This document shows, in pieces, positions 44,280 to 53,545 of a stretch of DNA of 64,000 nt. Position numbers and translations under genes: made by a program. Every line of letters starts with the position of its first letter. Within the stretch, counting starts at the first letter, position 1. The stretch spans positions 1 to 64,000 of the forward strand of contig RECE01000222.1 of NCBI GenBank assembly GCA_007694165.1, in the 5' to 3' direction. Below the pieces are notes generated by a model, which saw only the letters and a list, made by a program, of their open reading frames with translations, did not search any database and was not told the origin of the DNA. This stretch comes from Bacteroidota bacterium. Its GTDB lineage: Bacteria; Bacteroidota; Bacteroidia; Bacteroidales; UBA7960.

Positions 44280-45203
44280 ATGAAGAAGATATTAGTTGCC
44301 ACAGAGAAGCCATTTGCACCTGTTGCGGTGGAAGGAATCAAGAATGTATTTGACAAAGCCGGCTATGAAGTAATGATGCTGGAAAAGTATACAGACAAAG
44401 CCGACTTGCTGAAAGCTGTAGAAACTGCAGACGGTATGATAATCCGCAGCGACCAGGCTTCAGCAGAAGTAATTGAAGCTGCAGCCAACTTGCGTATCAT
44501 TGTGCGGGCGGGTGCAGGATATGATAACATCGACCTGGATGCCTGCACGGCAAAAAAAGTGGTTGCCATGAACACTCCCGGGCAAAACTCCAACGCAGTG
44601 GCCGAATTGGCTTTTGCCATGATGCTATACAACATTCGCAATGGTTTCAACGGAACTTCCGGAAGCGAACTTCGCGGCAAAACCATCGGTATCCATGCCT
44701 ATGGAAATGTGGGCAAATACGTAGCTACTATTGCCAAAGGCTTTGGCATGATCGTTCATGCTTTTGACCCCTTCGTAAAAAAAGAAGATATCGAAAAAGA
44801 TGGTGTTAATGCTGTAGATTCCGTAGAGGAACTTTACAAAAAATGCCAGTATATCTCTTTGCACATTCCAGCCAATGAGAAAACCAAAAAATCTATCGAC
44901 TACAAGCTTCTTTCCTCTATGCCCAAAGGAGCAACACTGGTAAACACTGCCAGGAAAGAAGTGATTTGTGAAGATAGCCTTTTAAAGGTTTTTGAAGAAA
45001 GAACTGACTTTAATTACCTTTCTGACCTGGTACCCGACTGTAAAGACATTGTGAAAGAGAAATTTGCCGGAAGATATATCTTTCCAGCCAAAAAAATGGG
45101 AGCACAAACTTCTGAAGCTAATATCAATGCTGGTATAGCCGCTGCAGAACAAATTGTAGCTTTCTTTGAAAAAGGAGACAACACTTTCCAGGTAAACCGC
45201 TAA
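44280..45203 (+). CDS. serA: D-3-phosphoglycerate dehydrogenase, short type with Lys in place of catalytic His
   Basis: A 307-residue D-2-hydroxyacid dehydrogenase without the C-terminal ACT/ASB domains, so it is the type III form. It converts 3-phosphoglycerate to phosphohydroxypyruvate. The nucleotide-binding stretch is GIHAYGNVGKYVA, and R225 (NTARKEVI) is the substrate/cofactor arginine. At the position of the usual catalytic His (TPHIGAST) the sequence reads PAKKMGAQT, so K272 replaces it. This fits the published type IIIK class known from Entamoeba and Bacteroides. Without an ACT domain, serine feedback is not expected. It is clustered with serC and DUF1015. Confidence 0.93.
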   Translation: MKKILVATEKPFAPVAVEGIKNVFDKAGYEVMMLEKYTDKADLLKAVETADGMIIRSDQASAEVIEAAANLRIIVRAGAGYDNIDLDACTAKKVVAMNTPGQNSNAVAELAFAMMLYNIRNGFNGTSGSELRGKTIGIHAYGNVGKYVATIAKGFGMIVHAFDPFVKKEDIEKDGVNAVDSVEELYKKCQYISLHIPANEKTKKSIDYKLLSSMPKGATLVNTARKEVICEDSLLKVFEERTDFNYLSDLVPDCKDIVKEKFAGRYIFPAKKMGAQTSEANINAGIAAAEQIVAFFEKGDNTFQVNR

Positions 45204-45235
45204 ACCCTAATTCCAATTATAATAATACAATCACA

Positions 45236-45326
45236 GGTTATTCGTTCCCGCGCAGGCGGGAAAACCTGCCAGACCGACCATTTCACTCCTCATTGAAACT
45301 CCGGCAGGCAGGTTGAAAAAATAACC
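45236..45326. repeat. REP-like palindromic repeat between serA and DUF1015
   Basis: The outer stem is GGTTATT (45236-45242) with AATAACC (45320-45326). Inside are the perfect hairpin TTCCCGC-GCAG-GCGGGAA and a stem AACCTGCC with GGCAGG-C-AGGTT. Short G+C-rich CCCGC/GCGGG palindromes of this kind are common intergenic repeats in Bacteroidota. The predicted fold is a three-way junction. Confidence 0.6.
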
Positions 45327-45345
45327 ATTAATAAAGAAAACCAAC

Positions 45346-46593
45346 ATGGCAATTTTCAGACCTTTTAAGGGGCTGCGTCCCCCGAAAGAAATAGTTAAAG
45401 ATTTGGCCAGCAGGCCTTATGATGTACTCAACTCAAAAGAAGCGCGTGCTGAAGCCGAAGGCAATCAATACAGTTTCCTGCGGGTAGTAAAGCCCGAGAT
45501 AGAGCTTCCCGAAGATACCAACCTCTATTCGCAGCAGGTGTATGACAAAGCCCTTGAAAATTTCAAAATATTTATCGAAAAAGGATGGCTGAAGCAGGAT
45601 GATACGGCAAATTATTATGTATATGCTCAAACCTGGGGCAACAAAACTCAGTATGGCATTGTGGGTTGTGCAGGTGTTGAAGACTATATGAACAACATCA
45701 TCAAGAAGCATGAGCTAACCAGGCCCGACAAAGAGGAAGACCGGATGAAGCATGTGCGTGTACTTAACGCCAACGCCGAGCCTGTATTTTTCTCCTACCC
45801 TGCGGTAAAAGAAATTGACCGGGTGGTAAGAGAAATCACCAAAAATGAGCCCGAATATGATTTTATGGCTGACGATGGTTTTGGTCATAGCCTCTGGGTT
45901 ATCGAAAATGCTGAAACCGTTGAGAAACTCAGTCAGCTTTTTGAAAAAGTGCCTGCTTTTTACGTAGCTGACGGCCACCACCGCACTGCTGCAGCCGCCC
46001 TTGTAGGCAATGAAAAGAAAAAAAACAACCCCGGCCATACCGGAAATGAAGAATACAACTTTTTCATGTCGGTAGTATTCCCCGATGATCAGCTTACTAT
46101 TATTGATTATAACAGGGTAGTTAAAGATCTTAACGGACTTACCAAAAAAGAGTTCCTTACAAAGCTAAACGAGGTTTTTGAAGTTACTGAAAAAGGAGAG
46201 CAGGAATACAAACCTGCCAGGCTTCACAATTTCAGCATGTACCTGGAAGGAAAATGGTATGAACTCAATGCCAGAGAAAATACCTATGACGACAGTGACC
46301 CTATTGGTGTATTGGATGTTACCATCCTTTCGCAGCATGTATTAGACCACATGCTGGGAATAAAAAATCTGCGTACCGACAAAAGGATTGACTTCGTTGG
46401 AGGCATACGTGGTTTGAAGGAACTCAAAAGAAGAGTTGACAGTGGAGAAATGGAAGTAGCTTTTGCTCTTTATCCCGTAACCATGAAGCAGCTGATTGAC
46501 ATTGCTGATACGGACAACATTATGCCGCCCAAAACCACCTGGTTTGAACCCAAACTGCGCAGTGGTCTGACAGTACACATCCTTGAAGATTAA
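45346..46593 (+). CDS. DUF1015 family protein
   Basis: A 415-residue soluble protein matching DUF1015: MAIFRPFKGLRPPKEIVKDLASRPYDVLN at the N-terminus, LNANAEPVFFSYP, and the conserved FYVADGHHRTAAAALV motif with paired histidines, then YPVTMKQLIDIADTDNIMPPKTTWFEPKLRSGL at the end. The function is not established; in many genomes it lies next to serA as here, so a link to serine synthesis or its damage control is often proposed. The His-His-Arg motif suggests metal or nucleotide handling. ATG start at 45346. Confidence 0.9.
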   Translation: MAIFRPFKGLRPPKEIVKDLASRPYDVLNSKEARAEAEGNQYSFLRVVKPEIELPEDTNLYSQQVYDKALENFKIFIEKGWLKQDDTANYYVYAQTWGNKTQYGIVGCAGVEDYMNNIIKKHELTRPDKEEDRMKHVRVLNANAEPVFFSYPAVKEIDRVVREITKNEPEYDFMADDGFGHSLWVIENAETVEKLSQLFEKVPAFYVADGHHRTAAAALVGNEKKKNNPGHTGNEEYNFFMSVVFPDDQLTIIDYNRVVKDLNGLTKKEFLTKLNEVFEVTEKGEQEYKPARLHNFSMYLEGKWYELNARENTYDDSDPIGVLDVTILSQHVLDHMLGIKNLRTDKRIDFVGGIRGLKELKRRVDSGEMEVAFALYPVTMKQLIDIADTDNIMPPKTTWFEPKLRSGLTVHILED

Positions 46594-46607
46594 TTTTCTA
46601 AAAAGGT

Positions 46608-46638
46608 TTTGGTACTTTACTTTTTAATTGTATCTTTG
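46608..46638 (+). promoter_or_regulatory. Promoter for rpmE2
   Basis: TTTG (46608-46611), a 19-bp spacer, TATCTTTG (46631-46638). It is one of the best promoters in the window. The predicted start lies near 46645, inside the left arm of the hairpin at 46641-46675. Confidence 0.85.
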
Positions 46639-46640
46639 CA

Positions 46641-46675
46641 CTCCCGAAAAATACCGAAATGTTATTTTTCGGGAG
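46641..46675 (+). promoter_or_regulatory. Strong hairpin at the mRNA 5' end of rpmE2
   Basis: CTCCCGAAAAAT (46641-46652) pairs perfectly with ATTTTTCGGGAG (46664-46675) over 12 bp with an 11-nt loop. It begins within a few bases of the predicted transcription start and lies 66 nt before the ATG. It could be a stability hairpin or an autogenous r-protein binding site. Confidence 0.65.
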
Positions 46676-46741
46676 TTGTCATTCAGATAAGATTTACATA
46701 ATATACTAACAAACAGGCCTGTTTAATAAATTTTTAGCGTA

Positions 46742-46999
46742 ATGAAAAAAGATATCCATCCCAAAAATTACCGTTTAGTGATTTTCAAGGATATGTCAAA
46801 TGACTATTCCTTCCTGACAAAATCAACTGCCAGCAGTAAAGAAACTGCCGAATGGGAAGACGGAAAAGAATATCCTTTGATCAAACTTGATATTTCTCAC
46901 ACATCACATCCTTTCTATACAGGAAAACAACAGCTGGTGGATACCGCGGGTAGAATTGACAAGTTTAAGTCAAAATACCAGAAGCATTTAAAAAAGTAA
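46742..46999 (+). CDS. rpmE2: 50S ribosomal protein L31, type B
   Basis: An 85-residue type B bL31. It starts [20 protein letters not shown] and ends [19 protein letters not shown]. The zinc-binding CxxC cysteines of type A L31 are absent, as expected for the C-minus paralog that can replace it under zinc limitation; whether a type A copy exists elsewhere cannot be told. It has its own promoter and a terminator directly after the stop. Confidence 0.95.
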   Translation: MKKDIHPKNYRLVIFKDMSNDYSFLTKSTASSKETAEWEDGKEYPLIKLDISHTSHPFYTGKQQLVDTAGRIDKFKSKYQKHLKK

Positions 47000-47021
47000 A
47001 AAACGTAAATATTTTGCCCTT

Positions 47022-47050
47022 AAGCCCTTTTAAAAAGGGCTTTTTTTTTA
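47022..47050 (+). terminator. Terminator after rpmE2
   Basis: AAGCCCTTT and AAAGGGCTT pair with a 3-nt loop, followed by nine T residues. It lies 22 bp after the stop codon. Confidence 0.9.
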
Positions 47051-47112
47051 AAAAAATTCATACCTTTAGACAATCTTCCATAAAGTGATTGACTAATCTA
47101 AATAATAGCACA

Positions 47113-48300
47113 ATGAATTATATTTTATTCGGAGATCAGACCCGTAATCATCTGTTACCATTTACATTTACCAGGCCTATTGCCGATATCAGACTGGGGA
47201 TTCTTACCATCAGGGAAAAATGGGAAAAAATGCTCAACGCAAAAACTTCTACCCTTACCGAAGAATATCTGAACGTCAAATTCCCCCTGGTTAAAGAAGC
47301 CGACAATATTTTGATCAACAGCAGCATTTTACCAGATGAAATCCTCATCAAAGAAATCCATGAACTTTCACCCAACCAAACACTCATTACAGGTGAAACC
47401 ATAATTGCATTGAGACTAAAAGAAGAAGATATTGAAAACCTTGATTGGAGCCTTATTGATTCGATTGCTCCTTTACAAACAAAATCTGAAATTAAGAAGG
47501 TGAATTTCCTGTGGGATCTCATTGAAATGAATGAAGATGCCATTTTAAGCGACTACCAGTTACTAACCCATAAACGTCGCTCGCAACCCATTCCTGATAC
47601 AGTAAAGGTAAGCGCACCAGAAAAAGTATTCATTGAGGAGGGCGTCATTCTCGAACATGTAATTATCAATGCCACCGAAGGCCCGGTATACATTGGTAAA
47701 AATGCCCAGATTATGGATGGAGCTATCCTTCGTGGCCCGATTTCCATTGGTGAAGATACAAAAATCAGAATGGGAGCGAAAATATATGGTGCGACATCTA
47801 TCGGTCCTCATTGTAAAGTAGGAGGAGAAGTCAGTCATACCATTATTTTTGGATATACAAACAAAGCCCATGATGGTTTCCTGGGCCATAGTGTTATCGG
47901 AGAATGGTGCAACCTGGGTGCTGACACCAATACATCCAACCTCAAGAACAGCTATGAATCAGTAAGACTGTGGGATTACCAGGAAGAAAGTTTCGTAAAA
48001 ACAGAATTGCAATTCTGCGGTACATTCATGGGCGACCATTCTAAATGTGGCATCAATACCATGTTTAATACGGGCACCGTTGTGGGAGTAGGTGCGCAAA
48101 TCTTCGGAGCAGGTTTTATGAGAAACTTTATCCCCAGTTTCTCCTGGGGTAGTGTATCAGGTTTCTCTGTTCACAATATTGACAAATCCATTACCATTGC
48201 CAAAAGAGTTTTTGCCCGCAGAAACCTTGAATTTACAGAAACAGATGAAGCAATTCACAGATATGTATATGAACAAACTCTTAGTTATCGAAACGTCTAA
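47113..48300 (+). CDS. GlmU-like sugar nucleotidyltransferase family protein
   Basis: A 395-residue protein: an atypical nucleotidyltransferase-like N-terminal half (MNYILFGDQTRNHLLPFTFTRP) and a left-handed beta-helix C-terminal part with hexapeptide repeats (about 185-370, such as VYIGKNAQIMDGAILRGPISIGEDTKI). The usual GxGTRM loop is absent; the N-terminus instead follows the Bacteroidetes 'GlmU family' or putative sugar nucleotidyl transferase pattern. It may act in UDP-GlcNAc or related sugar metabolism, unproven. The start at 47113 is preferred to 47089, because the first eight residues of the longer form lack family similarity. Confidence 0.85.
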   Translation: MNYILFGDQTRNHLLPFTFTRPIADIRLGILTIREKWEKMLNAKTSTLTEEYLNVKFPLVKEADNILINSSILPDEILIKEIHELSPNQTLITGETIIALRLKEEDIENLDWSLIDSIAPLQTKSEIKKVNFLWDLIEMNEDAILSDYQLLTHKRRSQPIPDTVKVSAPEKVFIEEGVILEHVIINATEGPVYIGKNAQIMDGAILRGPISIGEDTKIRMGAKIYGATSIGPHCKVGGEVSHTIIFGYTNKAHDGFLGHSVIGEWCNLGADTNTSNLKNSYESVRLWDYQEESFVKTELQFCGTFMGDHSKCGINTMFNTGTVVGVGAQIFGAGFMRNFIPSFSWGSVSGFSVHNIDKSITIAKRVFARRNLEFTETDEAIHRYVYEQTLSYRNV

Positions 48301-48319
48301 TAATTAGTACAATATAATC

Positions 48320-48379
48320 AGCTGCCTTTTTAGCCCAATCGCGAGATTGATGCAAGCTCAAAAGGCAGCTTTCTTTTTT
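48320..48379 (+). terminator. Terminator after the GlmU-like gene
   Basis: AGCTGCCTTTT (48320-48330) pairs with AAAAGGCAGCT (48360-48370), followed by TTCTTTTTTA. The loop contains a second small hairpin CAATC-GCGA-GATTG. Confidence 0.85.
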
Positions 48380-48467
48380 ATACCCTTTGCCCGCTTCAGA
48401 AGTAATTTTATGTCATTTTAAACATTGAAAACACCTTTGGGGAGCTGCTTTTTAACCTTGATTTATT

Positions 48468-48496
48468 TTTGACAAATACAGAATGAATTACTTTTG
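48468..48496 (+). promoter_or_regulatory. Promoter for lon
   Basis: TTTG (48468-48471), a 17-bp spacer, TACTTTTG (48489-48496). The expected start near 48503 gives a leader of about 175 nt with no structure I recognise. No heat-shock-specific element such as a CIRCE palindrome is visible. Confidence 0.7.
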
Positions 48497-48676
48497 TGGC
48501 ACATTCATTGACTTTCCTGATACAGGATGTATGTAACCACCGACTGCAATTTGACTGATTTCTTTATATCATATGATTACCAGCCGATTACAGAATACGC
48601 CTTGCAATAACTGTCACTTCAGGTGTCAGCTTGACCGACTTTATCTCAATACAAATGCCAAATTGACTTGAAATTT

Positions 48677-51133
48677 ATGGACAATTTTCTTGACTTAAAC
48701 AACTTACACTTATCAAGCATACTAGATGCCGAAACAGAATATATTCCCCTGTTGTCCCCCGAGGAAGAAGAACAAATGACAGCTGAAAAGTTGCCGGAAA
48801 TCATTCCCATCCTCCCTCTTAAAAACACCGTGCTTTTCCCCGGAGTCGTAATTCCCATTACCATCAACAGGGACAAGTCAATCAAGCTCATCAGGGAAGT
48901 TTACAAAAAGGACAAAATTGTGGGTGTAATATCCCAGATAGATGACAGTATTGAAGACCCGGAGTATTCTGATCTGAATGCAATCGGGACAGTGGCCTAT
49001 ATACTTAAAACCCTGTCAATGCCCGATGGAAGCACCACTGCCATCATTCAGGGTAAAAAAAGATTTAAGCTTGAGTCTGTAGTAGAGCATGAACCCTACC
49101 TGAAAGCGCGGGTATCATCCTATGACAAAAAGCTGGCGGGCAAATCTGATAAGAATTTTAAAGCACTCATAGCCACCATCAAAGATTTGGCTACCCAGAT
49201 AGTACATAAATCGCCCCAGATACCCAGTGAGGCAGCATTTGCCATCAAAAATATCGAGAGTCCGGTTTTTCTGGTGAATTTTATTTCTTCCAACCTCAAC
49301 ATTGATGTTGCAGAAAAGCAAAAACTGCTGGAAATCCTTGATATCAATACCCGGGCAAAAACCGTTTTAGGCCTCCTTACCAAAGAACTGCAGGTAGTTG
49401 AACTCAAAAACCAGATTCAGTCCAAAGTAAAGGTAGATATTGATAAGCAGCAAAGAGACTACATCCTCAACCAGCAGCTGAAAACCATACAGGATGAGCT
49501 GGGAGGAAACCCTCATGAGCAGCAGATACAGGGCCTGAAAGAAAAAGCGCAGAAGAAAAAATGGACAGAACAAGTTAAAACAGTATTTGAAAAGGAAATC
49601 AACAAACTGCAGCGGATGAATCCTGCTGCAATGGAATATTCACTGCAACTTAATTACCTTGAAACACTTACTGAACTGCCATGGGGTGAATTTACTCCTG
49701 ACAATTTCGATCTGAATAAGGCGCAAAAGGTGCTGGACAGAGATCACTACGGGCTTGAAAAAATCAAGGAGCGCATACTCGAATACCTGGCAGTACTCAA
49801 GCTGAAAGGAAACATGAAATCACCCATTTTGTGTTTTGTAGGCCCTCCCGGTGTAGGTAAAACATCGCTCGGGAAGAGTATTGCGGACGCTGTGGGACGA
49901 AATTACATCAGAATGTCGCTGGGAGGAATCAGAGATGAAGCAGAAATTCGCGGGCACAGGAAAACCTACGTGGGTGCCATGCCGGGAAGAATCGTTCAAA
50001 ACCTTAGAAAAGCCAAAAGCTCCAACCCTGTTTTTGTACTCGATGAAATCGATAAGGTAGGACATCAAAGCATAAGTGGCGACCCTTCTTCGGCATTGCT
50101 GGAAGTCCTCGACCCGGAACAAAACAATACATTCTACGACAATTTCCTGGAAGTAGATTATGACCTGTCCAATATCATGTTCATCGCTACTGCCAACACC
50201 CTTTCCACCATTCACCCTGCACTGCGCGATCGCATGGAGATCATTGACCTTAGCGGATATATAGTGGAGGAGAAAATAGAAATTGCAAAACGGCATCTTA
50301 TCCCACGACAACTTGAAGGTCATGGTATGAAATCTTCTCAGCTCTCTTTTAACAAGGCAGTACTGGAAAGAATTATCGAGGATTACACCAGGGAGTCAGG
50401 AGTGCGTCTGCTGGAAAAGAGAATTGCAAAAGTCATTCGTTTTAAGGCCAAAAAATTTGTAATGGGTGATGAATTTTCCAAGGCCCTCAAGACAGGAGAT
50501 CTGTTTGACATACTTGGTTCGCCCGTATACTCCAAAGAATCTTCCATCATCAAAGATAAAGCAGGGGTAGTTACCGGCCTGGCCTGGACCAATACCGGCG
50601 GCGAGGTTCTGTTTGTGGAGGTTTCTGTAAGCAAAGGAAAAGGAAACCTAACCCTTACAGGCAACCTTGGCGATGTAATGAAAGAATCTGCCACACTTGC
50701 CTTTGAGTATCTCAAAGCACATGCTACTGAACTGGAAATAAATCCGTCTCTTTTTGAGAAATACAATGTACATATCCATGTACCGGAAGGAGCCACTCCC
50801 AAAGATGGTCCTTCTGCCGGTATTACCATGTTTGTTTCATTGGTATCTGCTTTTACCCGGCGCAAGGTTAAACCCGCTATCGCTATGACCGGTGAAATAA
50901 CTCTCAGGGGAATGGTAACACCCATTGGCGGAATAAAGGAGAAAATTCTTGCAGCCAAAAGGGCCAATATAACAGATATCGTATTATCGCACGAAAACAA
51001 GAAGGATGTAGCCGAAATCAAACCTCTTTATATCGAGGGCCTGCGCTTTCACTATATTAGGGAAATGATTGAGGCCGTTGACCTTGCCCTTGAACAGGAA
51101 AAAGTGTCAAAGCCCCTTGCTTTGGTTGATTAA
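48677..51133 (+). CDS. lon: ATP-dependent protease La (Lon)
   Basis: An 818-residue LonA protease that unfolds and degrades damaged and regulatory proteins. The N-terminal LAN domain spans about 40-245, the AAA+ module has Walker A GPPGVGKTS (389-397), and the C-terminal serine-lysine peptidase has S713 (DGPSAGIT) and K754 (GGIKEKILAAKRA). The first 35 residues, with a DAETEYIPLLSPEEEEQ acidic stretch, are a phylum-typical extension. The start at ATG 48677 is used; a TTG at 48668 would add three residues only. It converges on the sensor gene with 26 bp between stops. Confidence 0.96.
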   Translation: MDNFLDLNNLHLSSILDAETEYIPLLSPEEEEQMTAEKLPEIIPILPLKNTVLFPGVVIPITINRDKSIKLIREVYKKDKIVGVISQIDDSIEDPEYSDLNAIGTVAYILKTLSMPDGSTTAIIQGKKRFKLESVVEHEPYLKARVSSYDKKLAGKSDKNFKALIATIKDLATQIVHKSPQIPSEAAFAIKNIESPVFLVNFISSNLNIDVAEKQKLLEILDINTRAKTVLGLLTKELQVVELKNQIQSKVKVDIDKQQRDYILNQQLKTIQDELGGNPHEQQIQGLKEKAQKKKWTEQVKTVFEKEINKLQRMNPAAMEYSLQLNYLETLTELPWGEFTPDNFDLNKAQKVLDRDHYGLEKIKERILEYLAVLKLKGNMKSPILCFVGPPGVGKTSLGKSIADAVGRNYIRMSLGGIRDEAEIRGHRKTYVGAMPGRIVQNLRKAKSSNPVFVLDEIDKVGHQSISGDPSSALLEVLDPEQNNTFYDNFLEVDYDLSNIMFIATANTLSTIHPALRDRMEIIDLSGYIVEEKIEIAKRHLIPRQLEGHGMKSSQLSFNKAVLERIIEDYTRESGVRLLEKRIAKVIRFKAKKFVMGDEFSKALKTGDLFDILGSPVYSKESSIIKDKAGVVTGLAWTNTGGEVLFVEVSVSKGKGNLTLTGNLGDVMKESATLAFEYLKAHATELEINPSLFEKYNVHIHVPEGATPKDGPSAGITMFVSLVSAFTRRKVKPAIAMTGEITLRGMVTPIGGIKEKILAAKRANITDIVLSHENKKDVAEIKPLYIEGLRFHYIREMIEAVDLALEQEKVSKPLALVD

Positions 51134-51159
51134 CTTACTCCGTTAGTTAGCAGGCAGAA

Positions 51160-53325
51160 TTACTTCTTTTTGGACTTCCTGAATCCTTTTCCTTTTTGGG
51201 AGATGTGTTGCGACCATGCTTTCTGGTTGTCAGTTGCGCCTCCCTGGAAAATATCCTGATCACCTTCTTGGAGGTCTTCTTTATCCATTGATGCATCAGA
51301 GGAAGTATCAGAGTTGTCTGCTTTGCCGGAATCAGATCCTGCATTTTCATCCTGCGGACCGGTTGTATCGGGAGATTCCGTGTCTGGGTCTGCAGATTCA
51401 AATCCTGACAAATCGGAAAAGAAGCCTGTAAAGAAAATTTCCTCCCCAATACGGGTTTCCACAATGGTAAGAAACACGGGATGGAGATCACCTGACTTGC
51501 GAAGCAATTCAAGTTTCCCACCCATTCCCATTGTTTGTTTTTGGCCAGTGCCAGGATAGTTGTGTAAATCGCCATCATGATTTTGCACAAAAGAGTCGGG
51601 CATCAGCATTTTAATGTTCTTGCCAAGAACTTCCCCACTGGAATACCCCCAAATATTCTCTGATGCTTTATTGAAAAGCAAAATGGTTCCCGATTTATCA
51701 TATTTCACAACCCCTTCGGGGCAATATTCGAGGGTGTCAAGCATTTCTTTTTCTTTGGCTTTCACCTGGTCAATTGTATGCTGGTTCTCACGGGTAAGCT
51801 GATCAATGGTATGCAGGTTCTCCTGTCCTTTTTCGGCCATAGCCTCTTGTGTGGCAGTTAGTTCTTCCATGTTCTGCCTCATTTCCTCTTCCTGAGCGCG
51901 CATTTCCTCAGCCTGCTGTTGCGATTTTTCCAGTAGCAGGGCTGTCTGTGTATTGATCCTTACACTGGAAATAGTAGATGCAATGCTTTCTCCGATTTTT
52001 TCCACAAACTCAAGCTTATGCTTTTCAAATTGACTGAAAGACGCAAGTTCGATAACACCATAAATTTTCTCATTAACTTTAAGAGGTATCAAAAGAAGTG
52101 AGCTGGGATTTTCGTCTCCCAATCCTGAGGTTATTTTTATGTAGTCCTGGGGAATATTTGTGATATAAATACACTCCTGTTCAAGGAAACAGGTGCCCAC
52201 CAATCCCTCTCCGGGCAGTATTTTTTTCTCAAGATACTTTCTCCTGTCAAAAGCATAACAAGCCGTAAGTTCAAGGAATTTATCATGCTCATCTTCGGCA
52301 TTCAAAATAAAAATCCCGCCCTGGTTTACACCAAGGTAATCCACCAGATTTCTAATAATATCGTATGACAATTCCTCGATACTATCATTATTCTGCCTTA
52401 AAATATCGGCAAATCTGGCCAACCCCTGGGTGGTCCAGTTTCGCTTTTCATCTTCTGTTTTCCTGAGTTTTTCTTCCTCACTGGCAGTCTTCAGGCTAAA
52501 TCGCATCTCCAGCAATGCGTTCCCCAGGACATCTTTATCGCTGAGAGGCTCAAAGGGATGCTCAAAATTATTCTTCCCCATCTCTCTGGCAAAAATGGCA
52601 GTGCGTTGCAGACCCTCAACAAGTTCATTTACCGAAAAGGTCATTTGTCCTACCTCATCTTTGTGCGGATAATGAAATTTTTCGGCCAGACTTCCCTCAC
52701 CAAGCTCCTTTACCACTTTCACCAAACCATCGATGGGGTTGGTAATAGTTTTCATGATAAAATAATTGACAAGTGAAAAAGCAAGCCAGGTAAATATCAG
52801 GGCAAACAAAAGGATTTTCAGGGTATTGAACACAGCTTTATCAATAAACTCGCGTTTCTCCAATGTTGCAGTAACATATAAACCCAATGGCTCATAATAG
52901 GTATGGTATTGGAAATTTGTACCTTCAGTTACCGGGTCTGTATAAACCACCTCTCCCCTTCTGCTGGTTCTCATGGAGTTGAAATATGGCGTACCGGAGA
53001 TGTTCTGACCTTGCCTGACGCGGCAAATTTTCACTTCTCCGTCTGTAGAAATCAAGGAAATAAAACCGGTATTGTAGAGTACTCTTTGTCGAATAATATT
53101 CTCTAAATCTCCAAGGGGTCTGTCCTGCAAAAATCCAAGCAGATTCGTTACCTGTCTCAGCTCATTCTCCACAAGTGCATTGGCATCACTTTTTTGTACT
53201 TTGATTCGGTTTATGGTGGCAAATAAAGATATAACCAAAATAGAAACCAAAATGGCCATATTCATACTCAAGATGACCCTGCTGCTCAAGTTCATGTTTT
53301 TGTACCAGGTACTTAACTTCTTCAT
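51160..53325 (-). CDS. Membrane sensor with HAMP, GAF and PAS domains but no output domain
   Basis: A 721-residue protein: membrane helix (about 15-38), an extracytoplasmic sensing region, a second helix (about 170-190), HAMP (to about 245), a GAF domain (about 310-440, EGLVGTCFLEQECIYITNIPQDYIKI), a long coiled coil (about 455-520, QQQAEEMRAQEEEMRQ) and a PAS domain (about 525-635, CPEGVVKYDKSGTILLFNKASENIWGYSSGEVLGKNI). No histidine kinase, receiver, GGDEF or methyl-accepting domain follows; instead there is an acidic Ser/Asp-rich tail with a basic end (GFRKSKKK). Signal output must go through a partner protein or conformational change. The start at 53325 is used, with GGGAAG 6 nt before it. 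Confidence 0.83.
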   Translation of the reverse strand: MKKLSTWYKNMNLSSRVILSMNMAILVSILVISLFATINRIKVQKSDANALVENELRQVTNLLGFLQDRPLGDLENIIRQRVLYNTGFISLISTDGEVKICRVRQGQNISGTPYFNSMRTSRRGEVVYTDPVTEGTNFQYHTYYEPLGLYVTATLEKREFIDKAVFNTLKILLFALIFTWLAFSLVNYFIMKTITNPIDGLVKVVKELGEGSLAEKFHYPHKDEVGQMTFSVNELVEGLQRTAIFAREMGKNNFEHPFEPLSDKDVLGNALLEMRFSLKTASEEEKLRKTEDEKRNWTTQGLARFADILRQNNDSIEELSYDIIRNLVDYLGVNQGGIFILNAEDEHDKFLELTACYAFDRRKYLEKKILPGEGLVGTCFLEQECIYITNIPQDYIKITSGLGDENPSSLLLIPLKVNEKIYGVIELASFSQFEKHKLEFVEKIGESIASTISSVRINTQTALLLEKSQQQAEEMRAQEEEMRQNMEELTATQEAMAEKGQENLHTIDQLTRENQHTIDQVKAKEKEMLDTLEYCPEGVVKYDKSGTILLFNKASENIWGYSSGEVLGKNIKMLMPDSFVQNHDGDLHNYPGTGQKQTMGMGGKLELLRKSGDLHPVFLTIVETRIGEEIFFTGFFSDLSGFESADPDTESPDTTGPQDENAGSDSGKADNSDTSSDASMDKEDLQEGDQDIFQGGATDNQKAWSQHISQKGKGFRKSKKK

Positions 53326-53545
53326 ACTTCCCAATGGTTTAGAACATCAATAAAGGGTCAAAAATAGTTAAATAATGCTATATAATTTTTACGTGAACAA
53401 CTTATTTTCCATCCATTTTAAACTCTGACAAGAAACAAATGGAGAAAACCGTACTTAAATAGTAAGGGTCTACCTGCCATGCATACAACAGGAATACTTG
53501 CGATAAAAACTTGATTTTTAGTTTTTTATTTGATGATAAATTGTG

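Noticed and set aside
48668-48676. TTG start three codons upstream for Lon.
   Set aside because: ATG at 48677 is available and the difference of three residues gains nothing.
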